A DNA stretch of 64,000 nt from Chlamydiota bacterium (GTDB lineage: Bacteria > Chlamydiota > Chlamydiia > Chlamydiales > JAAKFR01), in contig JAJFLX010000017.1 in assembly GCA_021772465.1 (NCBI GenBank), positions 198,531-262,530 of the forward strand. The letters run 5' to 3'. The translations under genes and the position numbers were made by a program. The notes beneath the pieces were generated by a model, which did not search any database, was not told the DNA's origin, and worked only from the letters and a program-made list of their open reading frames with translations. Within the stretch, counting starts at the first letter, position 1; every line of letters starts with the position of its first letter. Positions 24,976 through 33,511 of the stretch are shown here, one piece after another.

Positions 24976-25950
24976 ATGAAGGAAACTTTTTTTGAGCGAA
25001 AAATTAAGCCTCTAGCTGAAAGCATGGATGACTCTCCAAGAAAGTTGCGAAGAGGCTTCAAGTTGCTTGGAAAACAGAGTTGGCTTGCACAGCGGATTCC
25101 CAAGAATTTTGGGGGGTTGGAGGCAAACGCTAGGGATTATTTTGAATATACTGAGCTTGTGCAGTCTTACTCAGGGGCTCTTGGTTTTTTTCAAAGACAG
25201 CACCAAGCAGCAGGCCGGTTTCTTTGCCAATCTGAAAATGCTGCGTTGAAGGAGGCAACACTTTGCCAACTCCCTCGTGGAAAATGGTCGTGCGGCGTGA
25301 GTCTCTCTCATTTGCGCATGCCTCATGCCCCTTGTATTCTCGCATCCCGTCGCCTAGGGGGGTGGAATCTAAGTGGGCAAGTCTCTTGGGTGAGTGGCTA
25401 CAAGCTCTTTGATTCTCTTGTCGTAGGTTTTTTCTGTCCAAGTGAAGGGCTCGAGGGGATGGGGCTTCTCCGCTTCAAAAAATCTCGTTCTTTGCACTTT
25501 TCAAAGCCGCTCAAAACCGTGGCCATGCGTTCTATCCAAACCGTATCGATGAGATTGAAAGACTTTTTTTTGGAAGAAAAAGACCTTCTCTCGCTCATGC
25601 CAATTGGCCATTTTGCCGAAACTTATTCGGCCTTAAATATTCAATTTGTAAATCTCAGCGCCCTGGCACGGGCTTTTTTGCGCGGCGTAGAAGCCCCCCG
25701 GCTCGAGCAAGACTACCTCCGCTGTCGCCAAACCTTTCTCAAAGAGGGGTGCGATGCAACCCTCTATGGTGAGATGGCCAGAATTGCCACACTTCTGAGC
25801 CTTGTGGAGAAATACCATTCGGGGATTCAATCCGTGATCGCACCCAATCCAGTCGAAAGACGGGCGCGGGAGCTGCTCCTCTTCTCTTTGATTCTCCCCG
25901 AGAAAAGGCTTCTCGACCAGTCATTGAAGCGAATAGTGGGAATAGAGTAG
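24976..25950 (+). CDS. Acyl-CoA dehydrogenase-like protein, short
   Basis: The 324-residue product resembles the N-terminal and middle domains of acyl-CoA dehydrogenases: WLAQRIPKNFGGLEANARDYFEYTELV, FFQRQHQAAGRFL, then a beta-domain stretch (WSCGVSLSHLR, SGQVSWVSGYKLFDSLVVGF). The C-terminal helical part is shortened and the catalytic Glu cannot be placed. It could be a flavin-dependent oxidase of a dedicated pathway instead of a fatty-acid enzyme. It is upstream of an exported methyltransferase and a dioxygenase on the same strand. Identity at superfamily level only. Confidence 0.7.
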   Translation: MKETFFERKIKPLAESMDDSPRKLRRGFKLLGKQSWLAQRIPKNFGGLEANARDYFEYTELVQSYSGALGFFQRQHQAAGRFLCQSENAALKEATLCQLPRGKWSCGVSLSHLRMPHAPCILASRRLGGWNLSGQVSWVSGYKLFDSLVVGFFCPSEGLEGMGLLRFKKSRSLHFSKPLKTVAMRSIQTVSMRLKDFFLEEKDLLSLMPIGHFAETYSALNIQFVNLSALARAFLRGVEAPRLEQDYLRCRQTFLKEGCDATLYGEMARIATLLSLVEKYHSGIQSVIAPNPVERRARELLLFSLILPEKRLLDQSLKRIVGIE

Positions 25951-25988
25951 TATCTCCTCAGGTCGTTTGATTTAAGGAGAAGTAGTCT

Positions 25989-26834
25989 ATGCAAAAGCAT
26001 CTCATGGCTTTAGGTTTTGCATTATTTTCAACACTCTTGGCTGGAGGATGGGAGAGTCGCGAGCTGGTCCAGATCTATTTTCACAATTCGGAGATTCAGT
26101 CGCAGTGGGCGTGGTCGACATTTGCTCACTACAGGCTTCGAGGGGATGAGGAGGTGCTTCAGATAGGCTCGGGAGATGGAAAGATCTCTGCAGCCCTGGC
26201 CAACCTCCTTCCAGAAGGGAGCGTGACTGGGTTGGATACGAGCAAAGAGATGATCCGTTTTTCGAAGCGGATGTTTCACAAGTCGAACCTCACTTTTTTG
26301 CAAGTCGAGGATGCGAACTACTTCGATTGTGCTCTTGGAAAAACTTTTGATCTTGTCACCGCATTTTCCAGCCTACACACCTTGACTACCCCCTCGCACG
26401 CCCTGCACGCCATTCATGCTCATATGAAACCAGGGGCGGCTCTTCTTATTACGCTTCCCTTAAAACTAAATCCCTTTTTTACAAGGGCTTTGAGTAAAGA
26501 GTGTACAGAGCGGCAGTGGGCTCTCCCTTTTCCTTCCCAAGAGATGGTTAAGCTTAGATCCGCAGATGGGGTAAAACATCTGCTAGAAACTGAAGGGTTT
26601 GCAATCGATTTTTTTGAAGTCGAAGAGACCTCTCTTCCCTTTAGCTCTCGAGAGGAGCTCGTCGCGTGGTGTGAGGGAACTTTTGGGAGCCTGTGGGACA
26701 TTCCAAATGAGGAGCGGCACGACTTTTTCGAAGAGGTGATAAACCTCTATATAGAATATTGTCCCTCCCGTGTAGATGAGGAAGGGTACATCTTTTTTCC
26801 ACTCTCGCAGTTAAGTGTTGTGGCGCGCTCTTAA
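25989..26834 (+). CDS. Exported SAM-dependent methyltransferase-like protein (paralogue of 14169)
   Basis: The 281-residue product begins with a short hydrophobic signal-like segment (HLMALGFALFSTLLAGG) and continues with YFHNSEIQSQWAW, VLQIGSGDGKIS (motif I), VTGLDTSKEMIRFS (II) and LVTAFSSLHTL (IV). WDIP and VDEEGY near the C-terminus match the paralogue at 14169. The ATG follows AAGGAG at a normal distance, so the hydrophobic start is real. Candidate substrates are unknown. It is on the same strand as the dioxygenase that follows after 55 bases. An exported methyltransferase is unusual, since SAM is cytosolic. Confidence 0.82.
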   Translation: MQKHLMALGFALFSTLLAGGWESRELVQIYFHNSEIQSQWAWSTFAHYRLRGDEEVLQIGSGDGKISAALANLLPEGSVTGLDTSKEMIRFSKRMFHKSNLTFLQVEDANYFDCALGKTFDLVTAFSSLHTLTTPSHALHAIHAHMKPGAALLITLPLKLNPFFTRALSKECTERQWALPFPSQEMVKLRSADGVKHLLETEGFAIDFFEVEETSLPFSSREELVAWCEGTFGSLWDIPNEERHDFFEEVINLYIEYCPSRVDEEGYIFFPLSQLSVVARS

Positions 26835-26889
26835 TGTTTCCACAATAATTCGGTTTGAAATTTTTGTGAAAAAGTGATACTCCTTTTCC

Positions 26890-27891
26890 ATGGAACCATT
26901 TCAAGCAAAATTCATTAATGAGCAGAAACTTCCTTTGCTCATTGAACCGACTCAAGAACTTACTTTCGAAAAGTTTCTCAATCTGTTGAAAGAGAAAAAG
27001 CACTTTTTTGAAAGCAAAATGCTGAATTTTGGGGGGCTTTTATTTCGAGGCTTCCCTGTATCTGGGGCAGAGGCTTTTAATCAAGTAGTAGAAGCGCTCG
27101 ATCTTGGAAAACCTGTAAATTACGTCGGGGGAGATACACCCCGCGATAAAGTTCGAAATCAGGTCTACACCTCGACAGAAGCGCCTCCTAATTTCATGAT
27201 TCCACTCCACAATGAAATGAGTTTCATCAACAACTATCCGAAACATATCTATTTCTACTGTGACCACCCACCTGCAAAAGGGGGAGAGACTACGATAGCC
27301 GATGCGCGTAGGATCTATGAGCGGATCGGAGTAGATGTAAAAGAACGGTTTGTTAAGCGTGAACTCAAATACGTCTCGAATTTCTATGGCAGGAGTTGGT
27401 TGCTCAATCTCATCAATAAGTACCAGAGAGCGCACAAAACGTGGATGGATGCATTTGAAACAGATGATCGGGAAGAGGTGAGCAAACGATGCGAATCCAA
27501 TGAATTCGGCTACAAATGGAATAAAGGCGATTGGCTTCAAGTCATCTACAATCGCCCTTCGGTGATTGCCCATCCAAAAACGGGTGAGCGCGTCTGGTTC
27601 AATCAAGCGCATCTCTATGATTACAATCCTCGCTTACTTGGAAAGTTTAATTGGCTTGGAACCAAGCTGCTCTACATGAAAAAAGACACGATCTTGCATG
27701 AAATCTACCACAAAGATGATAAGAAAGTAGCACGTAACGATATCTACCATGTCATGGATGTGCTTGAGGACGAGACTATTAAGTTTCCCTGGCAGAAAGG
27801 CGATGTGCTGGTGCTCGACAATGTGTTGGCCATGCATGGGCGGGCCCCTTTTTCAGGGAAGCGGCGCATTTTGGCCTCCTTGACGCGCTAA
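26890..27891 (+). CDS. TauD/TfdA-type Fe(II)/2-oxoglutarate dioxygenase
   Basis: The 333-residue product has the double-stranded beta-helix layout of TauD-like dioxygenases: RGFPVSG, the metal ligands His107 and Glu109 in IPLHNEMSF, GGETTIADARRIYERI after them, and the distal His316 in MHGRAPFSGKRR, whose Arg binds 2-oxoglutarate. An HxE instead of HxD motif occurs in SyrP-like and related natural-product hydroxylases. It would hydroxylate a small molecule. The next gene starts directly at its stop, so the two are one unit. No Shine-Dalgarno precedes ATG 26890. Confidence 0.9.
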   Translation: MEPFQAKFINEQKLPLLIEPTQELTFEKFLNLLKEKKHFFESKMLNFGGLLFRGFPVSGAEAFNQVVEALDLGKPVNYVGGDTPRDKVRNQVYTSTEAPPNFMIPLHNEMSFINNYPKHIYFYCDHPPAKGGETTIADARRIYERIGVDVKERFVKRELKYVSNFYGRSWLLNLINKYQRAHKTWMDAFETDDREEVSKRCESNEFGYKWNKGDWLQVIYNRPSVIAHPKTGERVWFNQAHLYDYNPRLLGKFNWLGTKLLYMKKDTILHEIYHKDDKKVARNDIYHVMDVLEDETIKFPWQKGDVLVLDNVLAMHGRAPFSGKRRILASLTR

Positions 27892-29025
27892 ATGGACGTA
27901 CAACTTTTTGACCGAGACAACATTCATCAGCTTGTTTGGCCCGAAACGCAAGAGGCTCTGCAGGCAAGAAATATCTTACTCCCCATGATTCTTGAGGGGG
28001 TAGAGAGTTATATCCGCAACGTCGAAACCACCCTTTATCTTCTGAAAGTCAATGAGCAGATTATCCCCCTCACCTTAAATGAGCGTGAGTATGACAATTC
28101 GTATCTCACATCAAACTATTTCCCGATCAACTACCTTGAAGAGTTGCTGCAGCGGAAATATCCCCGACTGCATTGGCTTCAAAAACCCCTTGTACATACC
28201 CTTGGACTGTTTTTAAAAGGGGTTAAGATCAACAAGGTGGCCATTGTCAACAATTGGCTTCTCACGACAAATATCTACCCTTCCTTGACACTAGAAGAGG
28301 TGAAAGCGCTCACTCATTTTGTAAAAAAACGTTTTCCCGACCATTTGATTCTTTTTCGTAGTCTTAACACTCGAAAATGCCAACAACTCGCATCTGATTT
28401 GGCAGGCGAGCAGTACAAAATGGTAGGCGCTCGCTCTGTTTTTATTTTCGACCCTGCAGAGCAGAGCTCTTTTCCGAAAAAAGCGCTCTACCACCACCGG
28501 CGCGATAAGCGTTTGATCGAAAAGGAAGGGTATGAGGTTGTCTATAATGAGCAACTCACAGTAGATGAGCTAAAAGTTGCACTCAACCTCTATAGACGGG
28601 TCTATATCGGGCGCCACACAAAATATAGCCCTGAGTACACCCAGAGGTTTTTAGAGTGCGCTATGAAGACAAACTTCTTCGATTTGATAGGGGTCAAAAA
28701 AGGGGGAGAGTTACTCGGAGTGATGGGATGCACCGAAAGAAATGGCACCCTGATCGTCCCCTTCTTTGGATTTGATCGGGAGAAGGGGGGACCGAATCAT
28801 ATCTACCGGATCCTCACTAATTTAGCGATTGATGAAGCGATGAAACGAGGGGTCGTTCTCAATGACGGTTCAGGAGGAGATAAAGCGAAGCGCGAACGTG
28901 GGATGCGAGCTTTTCCCGAATATGTCGCTCTCTACTCGGCTCACCTTCCCCTCTATAGGCGAATTTTTTGGTCGCTTGCTGATCGAGCTCGAAAAATTAG
29001 TCCTTCTCAATCGTACCGCACATAA
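27892..29025 (+). CDS. GNAT/FemAB-like acyltransferase domain protein
   Basis: The 377-residue product starts at the base after the dioxygenase stop. The C-terminal half (about 190-345) looks like a GNAT or FemAB-type fold (LYRRVYIGRHTKYSPEYTQ, GVKKGGELLGVMGCTERNG, HIYRILTNLAIDEAMKRGV) as found in proteins that acylate amino groups. The N-terminal half is not recognised. Tight coupling with the dioxygenase suggests a shared pathway, possibly tailoring an amino compound. Its 3' end overlaps the convergent DUF3419 gene by 29 bases. Confidence 0.7.
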   Translation: MDVQLFDRDNIHQLVWPETQEALQARNILLPMILEGVESYIRNVETTLYLLKVNEQIIPLTLNEREYDNSYLTSNYFPINYLEELLQRKYPRLHWLQKPLVHTLGLFLKGVKINKVAIVNNWLLTTNIYPSLTLEEVKALTHFVKKRFPDHLILFRSLNTRKCQQLASDLAGEQYKMVGARSVFIFDPAEQSSFPKKALYHHRRDKRLIEKEGYEVVYNEQLTVDELKVALNLYRRVYIGRHTKYSPEYTQRFLECAMKTNFFDLIGVKKGGELLGVMGCTERNGTLIVPFFGFDREKGGPNHIYRILTNLAIDEAMKRGVVLNDGSGGDKAKRERGMRAFPEYVALYSAHLPLYRRIFWSLADRARKISPSQSYRT

Positions 29026-30082
29026 AGCGGTAGACAAAGCAACAATCTTCTTTCTCGAGCTGCTTTTCAAGTTCAGTATCACGAACAAAGTGGGGAGTCA
29101 ATTCATCAGGTATGGCGTAGTTTGAGAGGAATTGTCGAATGCAAAAACGAGCTCCAGGTTTTGCCGCTTTGAAGATCCCCCGGATGACACGCTCATAATC
29201 CTCTCTCTCGAGATAGGAGGCAACATCGGAACAAGAGAAACAGTCGAACGTATTTTCAGAGCTCTTTTCGAGGAAGGGGACGATGCCGGTTGTCTCAAAT
29301 GAGCTCTTGTCGAGTTGCGCCTTGATGGACGAATAATTATCTGCATTAAGATAGGGGGGGAAGTGATCTTCATCGACCTTACCTCTCAAGATCATGGAGA
29401 GAAGAGTGCTCTCTTTTGCAAGAGAGTGTTCTAGAAAATCATTCAGCCTGTCATGGATGTGTAGACCGATATGCATCTTCTGGTCGACATGCTCATATAG
29501 ACCTGGATCGTTGAAAAAAACCTTGGTGAAAGTGGGGTGGAGTGCCACTTCGAAGGTTTTTTTCCAAAGCGGGGTTTGCCATGCGCTTTTTACGAATTCT
29601 CTCTGAGACTCAAGATCGTTAAACGAAAATAGTTTATCGATTTTTTGCCCGCGAAAAGGACGCAACAAGTAGGCCAACCGCTTGAGCCAGGTTTCAACCG
29701 ATCCCTGGTAAATCACACCCCTCTCGATCTTTCGCTTGTGCTTCTCCCATATGATGGAAGAGGGAGCTGAGAGTGTTTTTTGAAGCTCATAATAGGTTTT
29801 GAGCCTATTTTTAGCCGGTCTTAGGCCCATAAACTCGAGGTAGTCTTCGTAGTCCAGATGCTCTATAGCAGCTTTTTTGAGTTCAAAAAGAGCATTCTGC
29901 ATCGGATTTGCATCGATCGTGATAAGAGATTCTAACTCGGCATCTAAGAGGTTGAGAGGGCGGTCTCCGCTAGCTGTAATTGAAAAAACCTGGTCATCAG
30001 GTTGGATTTTAAGTGCTTTGTGCTCTGTTCTCCAATCTTCGTTGCCAATGCTGTAGCTCAGTCTAGAAAAAAAATTAGTCAT
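28997..30082 (-). CDS. BtaA-like (DUF3419) 3-amino-3-carboxypropyl transferase candidate
   Basis: The 361-residue product matches the DUF3419/BtaA pattern: a start with SYSIGNEDWRTEHKALKIQ, the SAM site VFSITASGDRPLNLLD and LITIDANPMQNALFELKKAAI, then YEDYLEFMGLRP; a second part has FDCFSCSDVASYL and ARFCIRQFL. BtaA transfers the 3-amino-3-carboxypropyl group of SAM to diacylglycerol in betaine-lipid synthesis; other members have unknown acceptors. ATG 30082 after GAGAGAG is preferred over TTG 30094. It lies eight bases after the outer-membrane protein gene, so the two form an operon. Confidence 0.82.
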   Translation of the reverse strand: MTNFFSRLSYSIGNEDWRTEHKALKIQPDDQVFSITASGDRPLNLLDAELESLITIDANPMQNALFELKKAAIEHLDYEDYLEFMGLRPAKNRLKTYYELQKTLSAPSSIIWEKHKRKIERGVIYQGSVETWLKRLAYLLRPFRGQKIDKLFSFNDLESQREFVKSAWQTPLWKKTFEVALHPTFTKVFFNDPGLYEHVDQKMHIGLHIHDRLNDFLEHSLAKESTLLSMILRGKVDEDHFPPYLNADNYSSIKAQLDKSSFETTGIVPFLEKSSENTFDCFSCSDVASYLEREDYERVIRGIFKAAKPGARFCIRQFLSNYAIPDELTPHFVRDTELEKQLEKEDCCFVYRFMCGTIEKD

Positions 30083-30090
30083 ATTCTCTC

Positions 30091-30855
30091 TCAATAGCAG
30101 TACTGTAGCGAGATTCGTCCACCCACCAAGTAAAACTTCGTGTCTTTGTAGTTGAACGGATATCCCTGCCGGCCTCCAAAATGTCTAAACTCATAAAAGG
30201 GCATCAGTTGAAACTGAATTCCGAACAATGTGTTACACGGAGCATATGTGAAAGGCACTTCGAAACGGTATTGTAGCTCATTTTCGACCATTAAGTCGAT
30301 AGCTTCATATCCTGGGTCATTTGATACCTGAGACCGTCCATCCAGCATGAATCTCGCTTTGAAATTTATTCCCATACTTAGCAGAGACGTGAAATTCACT
30401 CCAGATAAAAAACCAACAACGACATAATCAAAAGTCTCTGTAAATTTGCAAGGGAGAGGGGAGGGGAGGTTGAAATCGTTAATCTGCTCAAAATATCCCC
30501 AGCCAGCAAACGGAGTGATAAAGCTGCACTGAGGATCAAAGGGGTGGCTCAGTGTATACCCAAACCGGACCTCTGCAAGAACATCTTGCACTTGTGAAAC
30601 AAGCCGCTCCCCACGTCCAGTTTTACCTGTGAGTCTCCCTCTGGCTCGAAGATACTCTGCCCCCGCATACCAGCTGCAAGGGGTGATGCGCTCGAGCTGC
30701 AGGTGCACTCCATCTACTTGGCCACTTTGGCGTGTACCTCCTTCACGTAATCGCCTCATATAGTAGCTCTCTCCCCCTAATGAGAACTGCAATGAAGCAG
30801 AGCCAGAAGAGCAAAAGCCTAGGAAGAGCAAAAGGAAAATCAAGCGGCATTTCAT
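30091..30855 (-). CDS. Predicted outer-membrane beta-barrel protein
   Basis: The 254-residue product has a signal peptide (RLIFLLLFLGFCSSGSAS) and alternating hydrophobic/aromatic strands through its length (HLQLERITPCSWYAGAEYL, LAEVRFGYTLSHPF, FITPFAGWGYFEQI, MGINFKARFML), ending with an aromatic residue (SLQYCY), as outer-membrane proteins do for BAM recognition. It holds several cysteines, common in chlamydial envelope proteins. Family not identified. It is the first gene of a two-gene unit with the BtaA-like transferase, which hints at a link to membrane lipids. Confidence 0.72.
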   Translation of the reverse strand: MKCRLIFLLLFLGFCSSGSASLQFSLGGESYYMRRLREGGTRQSGQVDGVHLQLERITPCSWYAGAEYLRARGRLTGKTGRGERLVSQVQDVLAEVRFGYTLSHPFDPQCSFITPFAGWGYFEQINDFNLPSPLPCKFTETFDYVVVGFLSGVNFTSLLSMGINFKARFMLDGRSQVSNDPGYEAIDLMVENELQYRFEVPFTYAPCNTLFGIQFQLMPFYEFRHFGGRQGYPFNYKDTKFYLVGGRISLQYCY

Positions 30856-30966
30856 TAGATCCGCAGTTTAAGGTTGGGAGCAAAAAAATACACCTTGTGA
30901 TTTTTTTTTTGAGACTTTATCTTCGCTTGTGTCCCCTTCTTCTCGAAACCGAATGTGGAGGAATGT

Positions 30967-31668
30967 ATGAAGCAGAGATGGTTTTTAGTAGTCCTAGCAG
31001 TGGTGTTAGCCCCTTTAAGTTATGGAAGCGAGATGCTTATCACTACCTACGATGGGCGTACTTTTGTCTTTGATGTAGACCCCGAAGAGAGCATAGGCGC
31101 TTTGCAAGATAGAATAGGCGCTCTAGAAGAGATGGATTCTGAGAGTTATGTCGTAGAAGCAGCTCCAAGACTCGGAGCGATGTCTATAGCGGCGAACGGG
31201 GGGCAAGGGAAAGAACTGGGATATCCAAGAGATTACTGCTCTGAGGTTACCTATGAAGAGATGGTCGATATTCGTTATATTGTCACATCGCTTGCAAACA
31301 AGCCCCTTTTGAGCATTGCGTTGATAAAGAGCGATCTCGAAGCTGCAGGCGATCGCATCGATCACCTCCACCCGCTTAGGTTTTTGATGACAGTGTTTAC
31401 AGATGAAGAGCTCAAGGTGGGCATCCGCAATATCCGAGGAAGAGGGTGGGTCTGGAAACACTTTGTAGGAGGACTCAAAAATTGTATGAGCACTGAGAGT
31501 AGGATTGGCAACATGTGTGATGAGCACATCATCCATTTCTCTGATGTCGTTCAAGTTGATCCTGAAAATGCTTTAGAACTCGTTTCAACCCATCAGTGGG
31601 ATGCTTTTATTGAATACTTGATTCGCGCCGTTCCTCGCGATGGAGATCATGACCGCTACGACTCTTGA
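30967..31668 (+). CDS. Secreted protein with a ubiquitin- or Skp1-like N-terminal hairpin
   Basis: The 233-residue product starts at ATG 30967 after AGGAG. Residues 1-20 are a signal peptide (FLVVLAVVLAPLSYGS). Residues about 22-50 read MLITTYDGRTFVFDVDPEES then IGALQDRI, close to the beta-hairpin plus helix of ubiquitin (G-K/R-T, hydrophobic, E/D-V-D/E-P, S/T-I) and also to the start of Skp1/BTB proteins. The C-terminal region (about 95-225; HLHPLRFLMTVFTDEELKVGIRNI, WVWKHFVGGL) looks like a helical lineage-specific domain. Environmental chlamydiae are known to carry expanded ubiquitination-related families. Function is inferred only. Confidence 0.6.
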   Translation: MKQRWFLVVLAVVLAPLSYGSEMLITTYDGRTFVFDVDPEESIGALQDRIGALEEMDSESYVVEAAPRLGAMSIAANGGQGKELGYPRDYCSEVTYEEMVDIRYIVTSLANKPLLSIALIKSDLEAAGDRIDHLHPLRFLMTVFTDEELKVGIRNIRGRGWVWKHFVGGLKNCMSTESRIGNMCDEHIIHFSDVVQVDPENALELVSTHQWDAFIEYLIRAVPRDGDHDRYDS

Positions 31669-31949
31669 GTGTTGCCAAACTTTCCTTTTACAGATTTTGC
31701 TATTCTGAGCGCCATGGGGCGCGTTCTGGGACAGAAGTAAAAGGCGCCGAGAAGACCCAAAGCTATCCATAGTTTTTTAGAGGGAAAGGGCGTCCCGTGC
31801 TTTTTTAACGCCATTGCAACGGTAAACATGAGAAGAGCTCCTATCCCATAGCAGACAAACCTAGCCACTTTAATATCGATCTCTCTTTCACCATCCTTTT
31901 CGTGTAGCTTAAGATGGAGGAAATTCACTCTTCCTGCTGCCTGGGTCAT
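31656..31949 (-). CDS. Small membrane protein, unknown
   Basis: This 97-residue frame starts at ATG 31949 after AAGGAG at a normal distance. Residues about 31-48 (FVCYGIGALLMFTVAMAL) and 59-73 (LWIALGLLGAFYFCP) are hydrophobic spans; the N-terminus is charged (KLHEKDGEREIDIK) and the C-terminus basic. I do not recognise a family. The gene is convergent with the secreted ubiquitin-like gene and overlaps it by 13 bases. The good Shine-Dalgarno makes it likely to be expressed. Confidence 0.6.
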   Translation of the reverse strand: MTQAAGRVNFLHLKLHEKDGEREIDIKVARFVCYGIGALLMFTVAMALKKHGTPFPSKKLWIALGLLGAFYFCPRTRPMALRIAKSVKGKFGNTQES

Positions 31950-32063
31950 TACTAACTCCTTGATAAGAAACTGCTTCGATTTGCATAGAACATAATATTT
32001 GAATTGAGGAATAACAGAAAGTCTTTTATAATATTTAGGATTATATGGAGTGCGCTATGAGGC

Positions 32064-33431
32064 TTGCTCTGGGAGGTCATTTTCAAAGATTTTGTCACAC
32101 AACTCAACGGATTTTTTACTCTCTATTGCGTTTTTCCTGCGATTATTCTCATGGGGCTCTATCTCTCCTTTCGACTTCGATTCCTTCAATTTACGAAGCT
32201 GAAGATGAGTTTTTTCCATCTCTTCAAGAAATCGGAGAGTGGAGAAGAGGGTGATATCTCTCACTATCAGGCAGTAGCTGCTGTGCTTGCCGGTAACTTT
32301 GGGACTGGCAATATATCTGGAATGGCAATTGCTCTGACTACAGGCGGGCCTGGCGCCCTTGTCTGGATGTGGGTGATGACCTGTTTTGGCGTTGCCATTC
32401 AGTATGCGAGTTGTTTTTTGGGGGTAAAGTACCGTCAAAAAAACTCAGCCGGGGAATATGTGGGGGGACCCATGTACTACCTTTCTCGCGGGCTTGGGTG
32501 GACGAAGTTGGCTATGCTATTTTCGGTCTGCGTCATCGTAGCTGCTTTTTCAGTGGGAAATTTTGTTCAGATCAATTCGATGGTCCTCCCCCTAGAAGCT
32601 ATGGGGATCAATCCTTTGCTGGCAGGAGGTGTGATTGCCGTTTTTGTCGCCTTGGTGATTTTAGGGGGTGCAAAACAGGTGGCAAGAGTCTCATCGGGTG
32701 TCGTTCCGGTGATGGCACTTATCTATTTAGGTACGGCTCTTGTGATTTTAGCCCTGAACTACACAGAAATTGTCCCTGCTCTGGGGAGGCTTTTGAGTGA
32801 GGCGCTCCATTTTCCCGCAGTAGTAGGCGGCTCACTAGGCTTTGCCTCCATGAAGGCTCTGCAAGTGGGTTTTGACCGGGGGATTTTTGCCACAGATGCA
32901 GGGACAGGCACAGTGCCGATCTTGCAATCGGGTGCAAAGACCGATCACCCCGCTGTAGATGGGGTGGTAGCGCTTACAGCTCCTTTCCTTGTCATGATTG
33001 TGTGCACCACAACAGCTCTTGTATTGATGGTAACCGGCGCTTATGGGGGAACAGATTTACAAAGTACGAATTTAGTAACCTACGCTTTTCAGCAAGGGGT
33101 CGGCAGAGGGGCTGGAACAACTGTGGTACTCACATCGCTTGTGCTCTTCGGTTTCACAACGACACTAGCTTGGGCAACTTGTTTGGAGCGTGCTGTTGGA
33201 TTTATGTTCGGCCCTCGTTGGATTCGCCCCTTCCACTACCTCTACATCCTTCTCGTCCCTTTAGGAACGATTCTTCAAGTCGACTTCGTGTGGATTTTAG
33301 CCGACGTCGCTCTCTCTCTCATGATGGTGATCAATTTGCTTGGCATTGCTCGTCTCTCACAAGAGGTAGTGGGTGAAAGCCGGCTCTATTTTGCAGCCTT
33401 AAATAGGAAGAGTTCGAAGGTGTCCTCCTAA
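32064..33431 (+). CDS. Sodium:alanine (AGCS) symporter
   Basis: The 455-residue product is an AGCS-family transporter, which imports alanine or glycine with Na+. Marks are GLYLSFRLRFLQFTKLK in the first loop, AVLAGNFGTGNISGMAIALTTGGPGALVWMW (the family signature), GEYVGGPMYYL and the FDRGIFATDAGTGT segment; about ten to eleven spans. The start must be TTG 32064, since a stop precedes it in frame at 32058; there is only a weak GAGG nearby. A shorter plus-strand frame from 32045 is out of frame. The lengths and ends fit the family. A Na+ gradient supplied by the Nqr complex would drive it. Confidence 0.93.
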   Translation: MLWEVIFKDFVTQLNGFFTLYCVFPAIILMGLYLSFRLRFLQFTKLKMSFFHLFKKSESGEEGDISHYQAVAAVLAGNFGTGNISGMAIALTTGGPGALVWMWVMTCFGVAIQYASCFLGVKYRQKNSAGEYVGGPMYYLSRGLGWTKLAMLFSVCVIVAAFSVGNFVQINSMVLPLEAMGINPLLAGGVIAVFVALVILGGAKQVARVSSGVVPVMALIYLGTALVILALNYTEIVPALGRLLSEALHFPAVVGGSLGFASMKALQVGFDRGIFATDAGTGTVPILQSGAKTDHPAVDGVVALTAPFLVMIVCTTTALVLMVTGAYGGTDLQSTNLVTYAFQQGVGRGAGTTVVLTSLVLFGFTTTLAWATCLERAVGFMFGPRWIRPFHYLYILLVPLGTILQVDFVWILADVALSLMMVINLLGIARLSQEVVGESRLYFAALNRKSSKVSS

Positions 33432-33476
33432 CAATCTCAAACCTAGAATTCATCCCACCCGCTTAATTTTTGGATC

Positions 33477-33505
33477 TAGACACTTAAATTTTTTCGTTGG
33501 ATAAT
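33477..33505 (+). promoter_or_regulatory. Promoter of ybhB-like gene, leaderless type
   Basis: TAGACA (33477-33482), exactly 17 bases, GATAAT (33500-33505), then six bases to ATG 33512. Five of six bases match consensus in each hexamer. The predicted start site is the ATG itself. Confidence 0.6.
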
Positions 33506-33511
33506 AGAGGC

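Noticed and set aside
32045..32254. 69-codon frame starting at an ATG just before the AGCS symporter
   Set aside because: It is out of frame with the symporter and lies within its first membrane spans; the symporter reading from TTG 32064 is clearly the real one.
32055..32438. 127-codon minus-strand frame within the AGCS symporter gene
   Set aside because: Antisense shadow; no start signal and no protein-like character.
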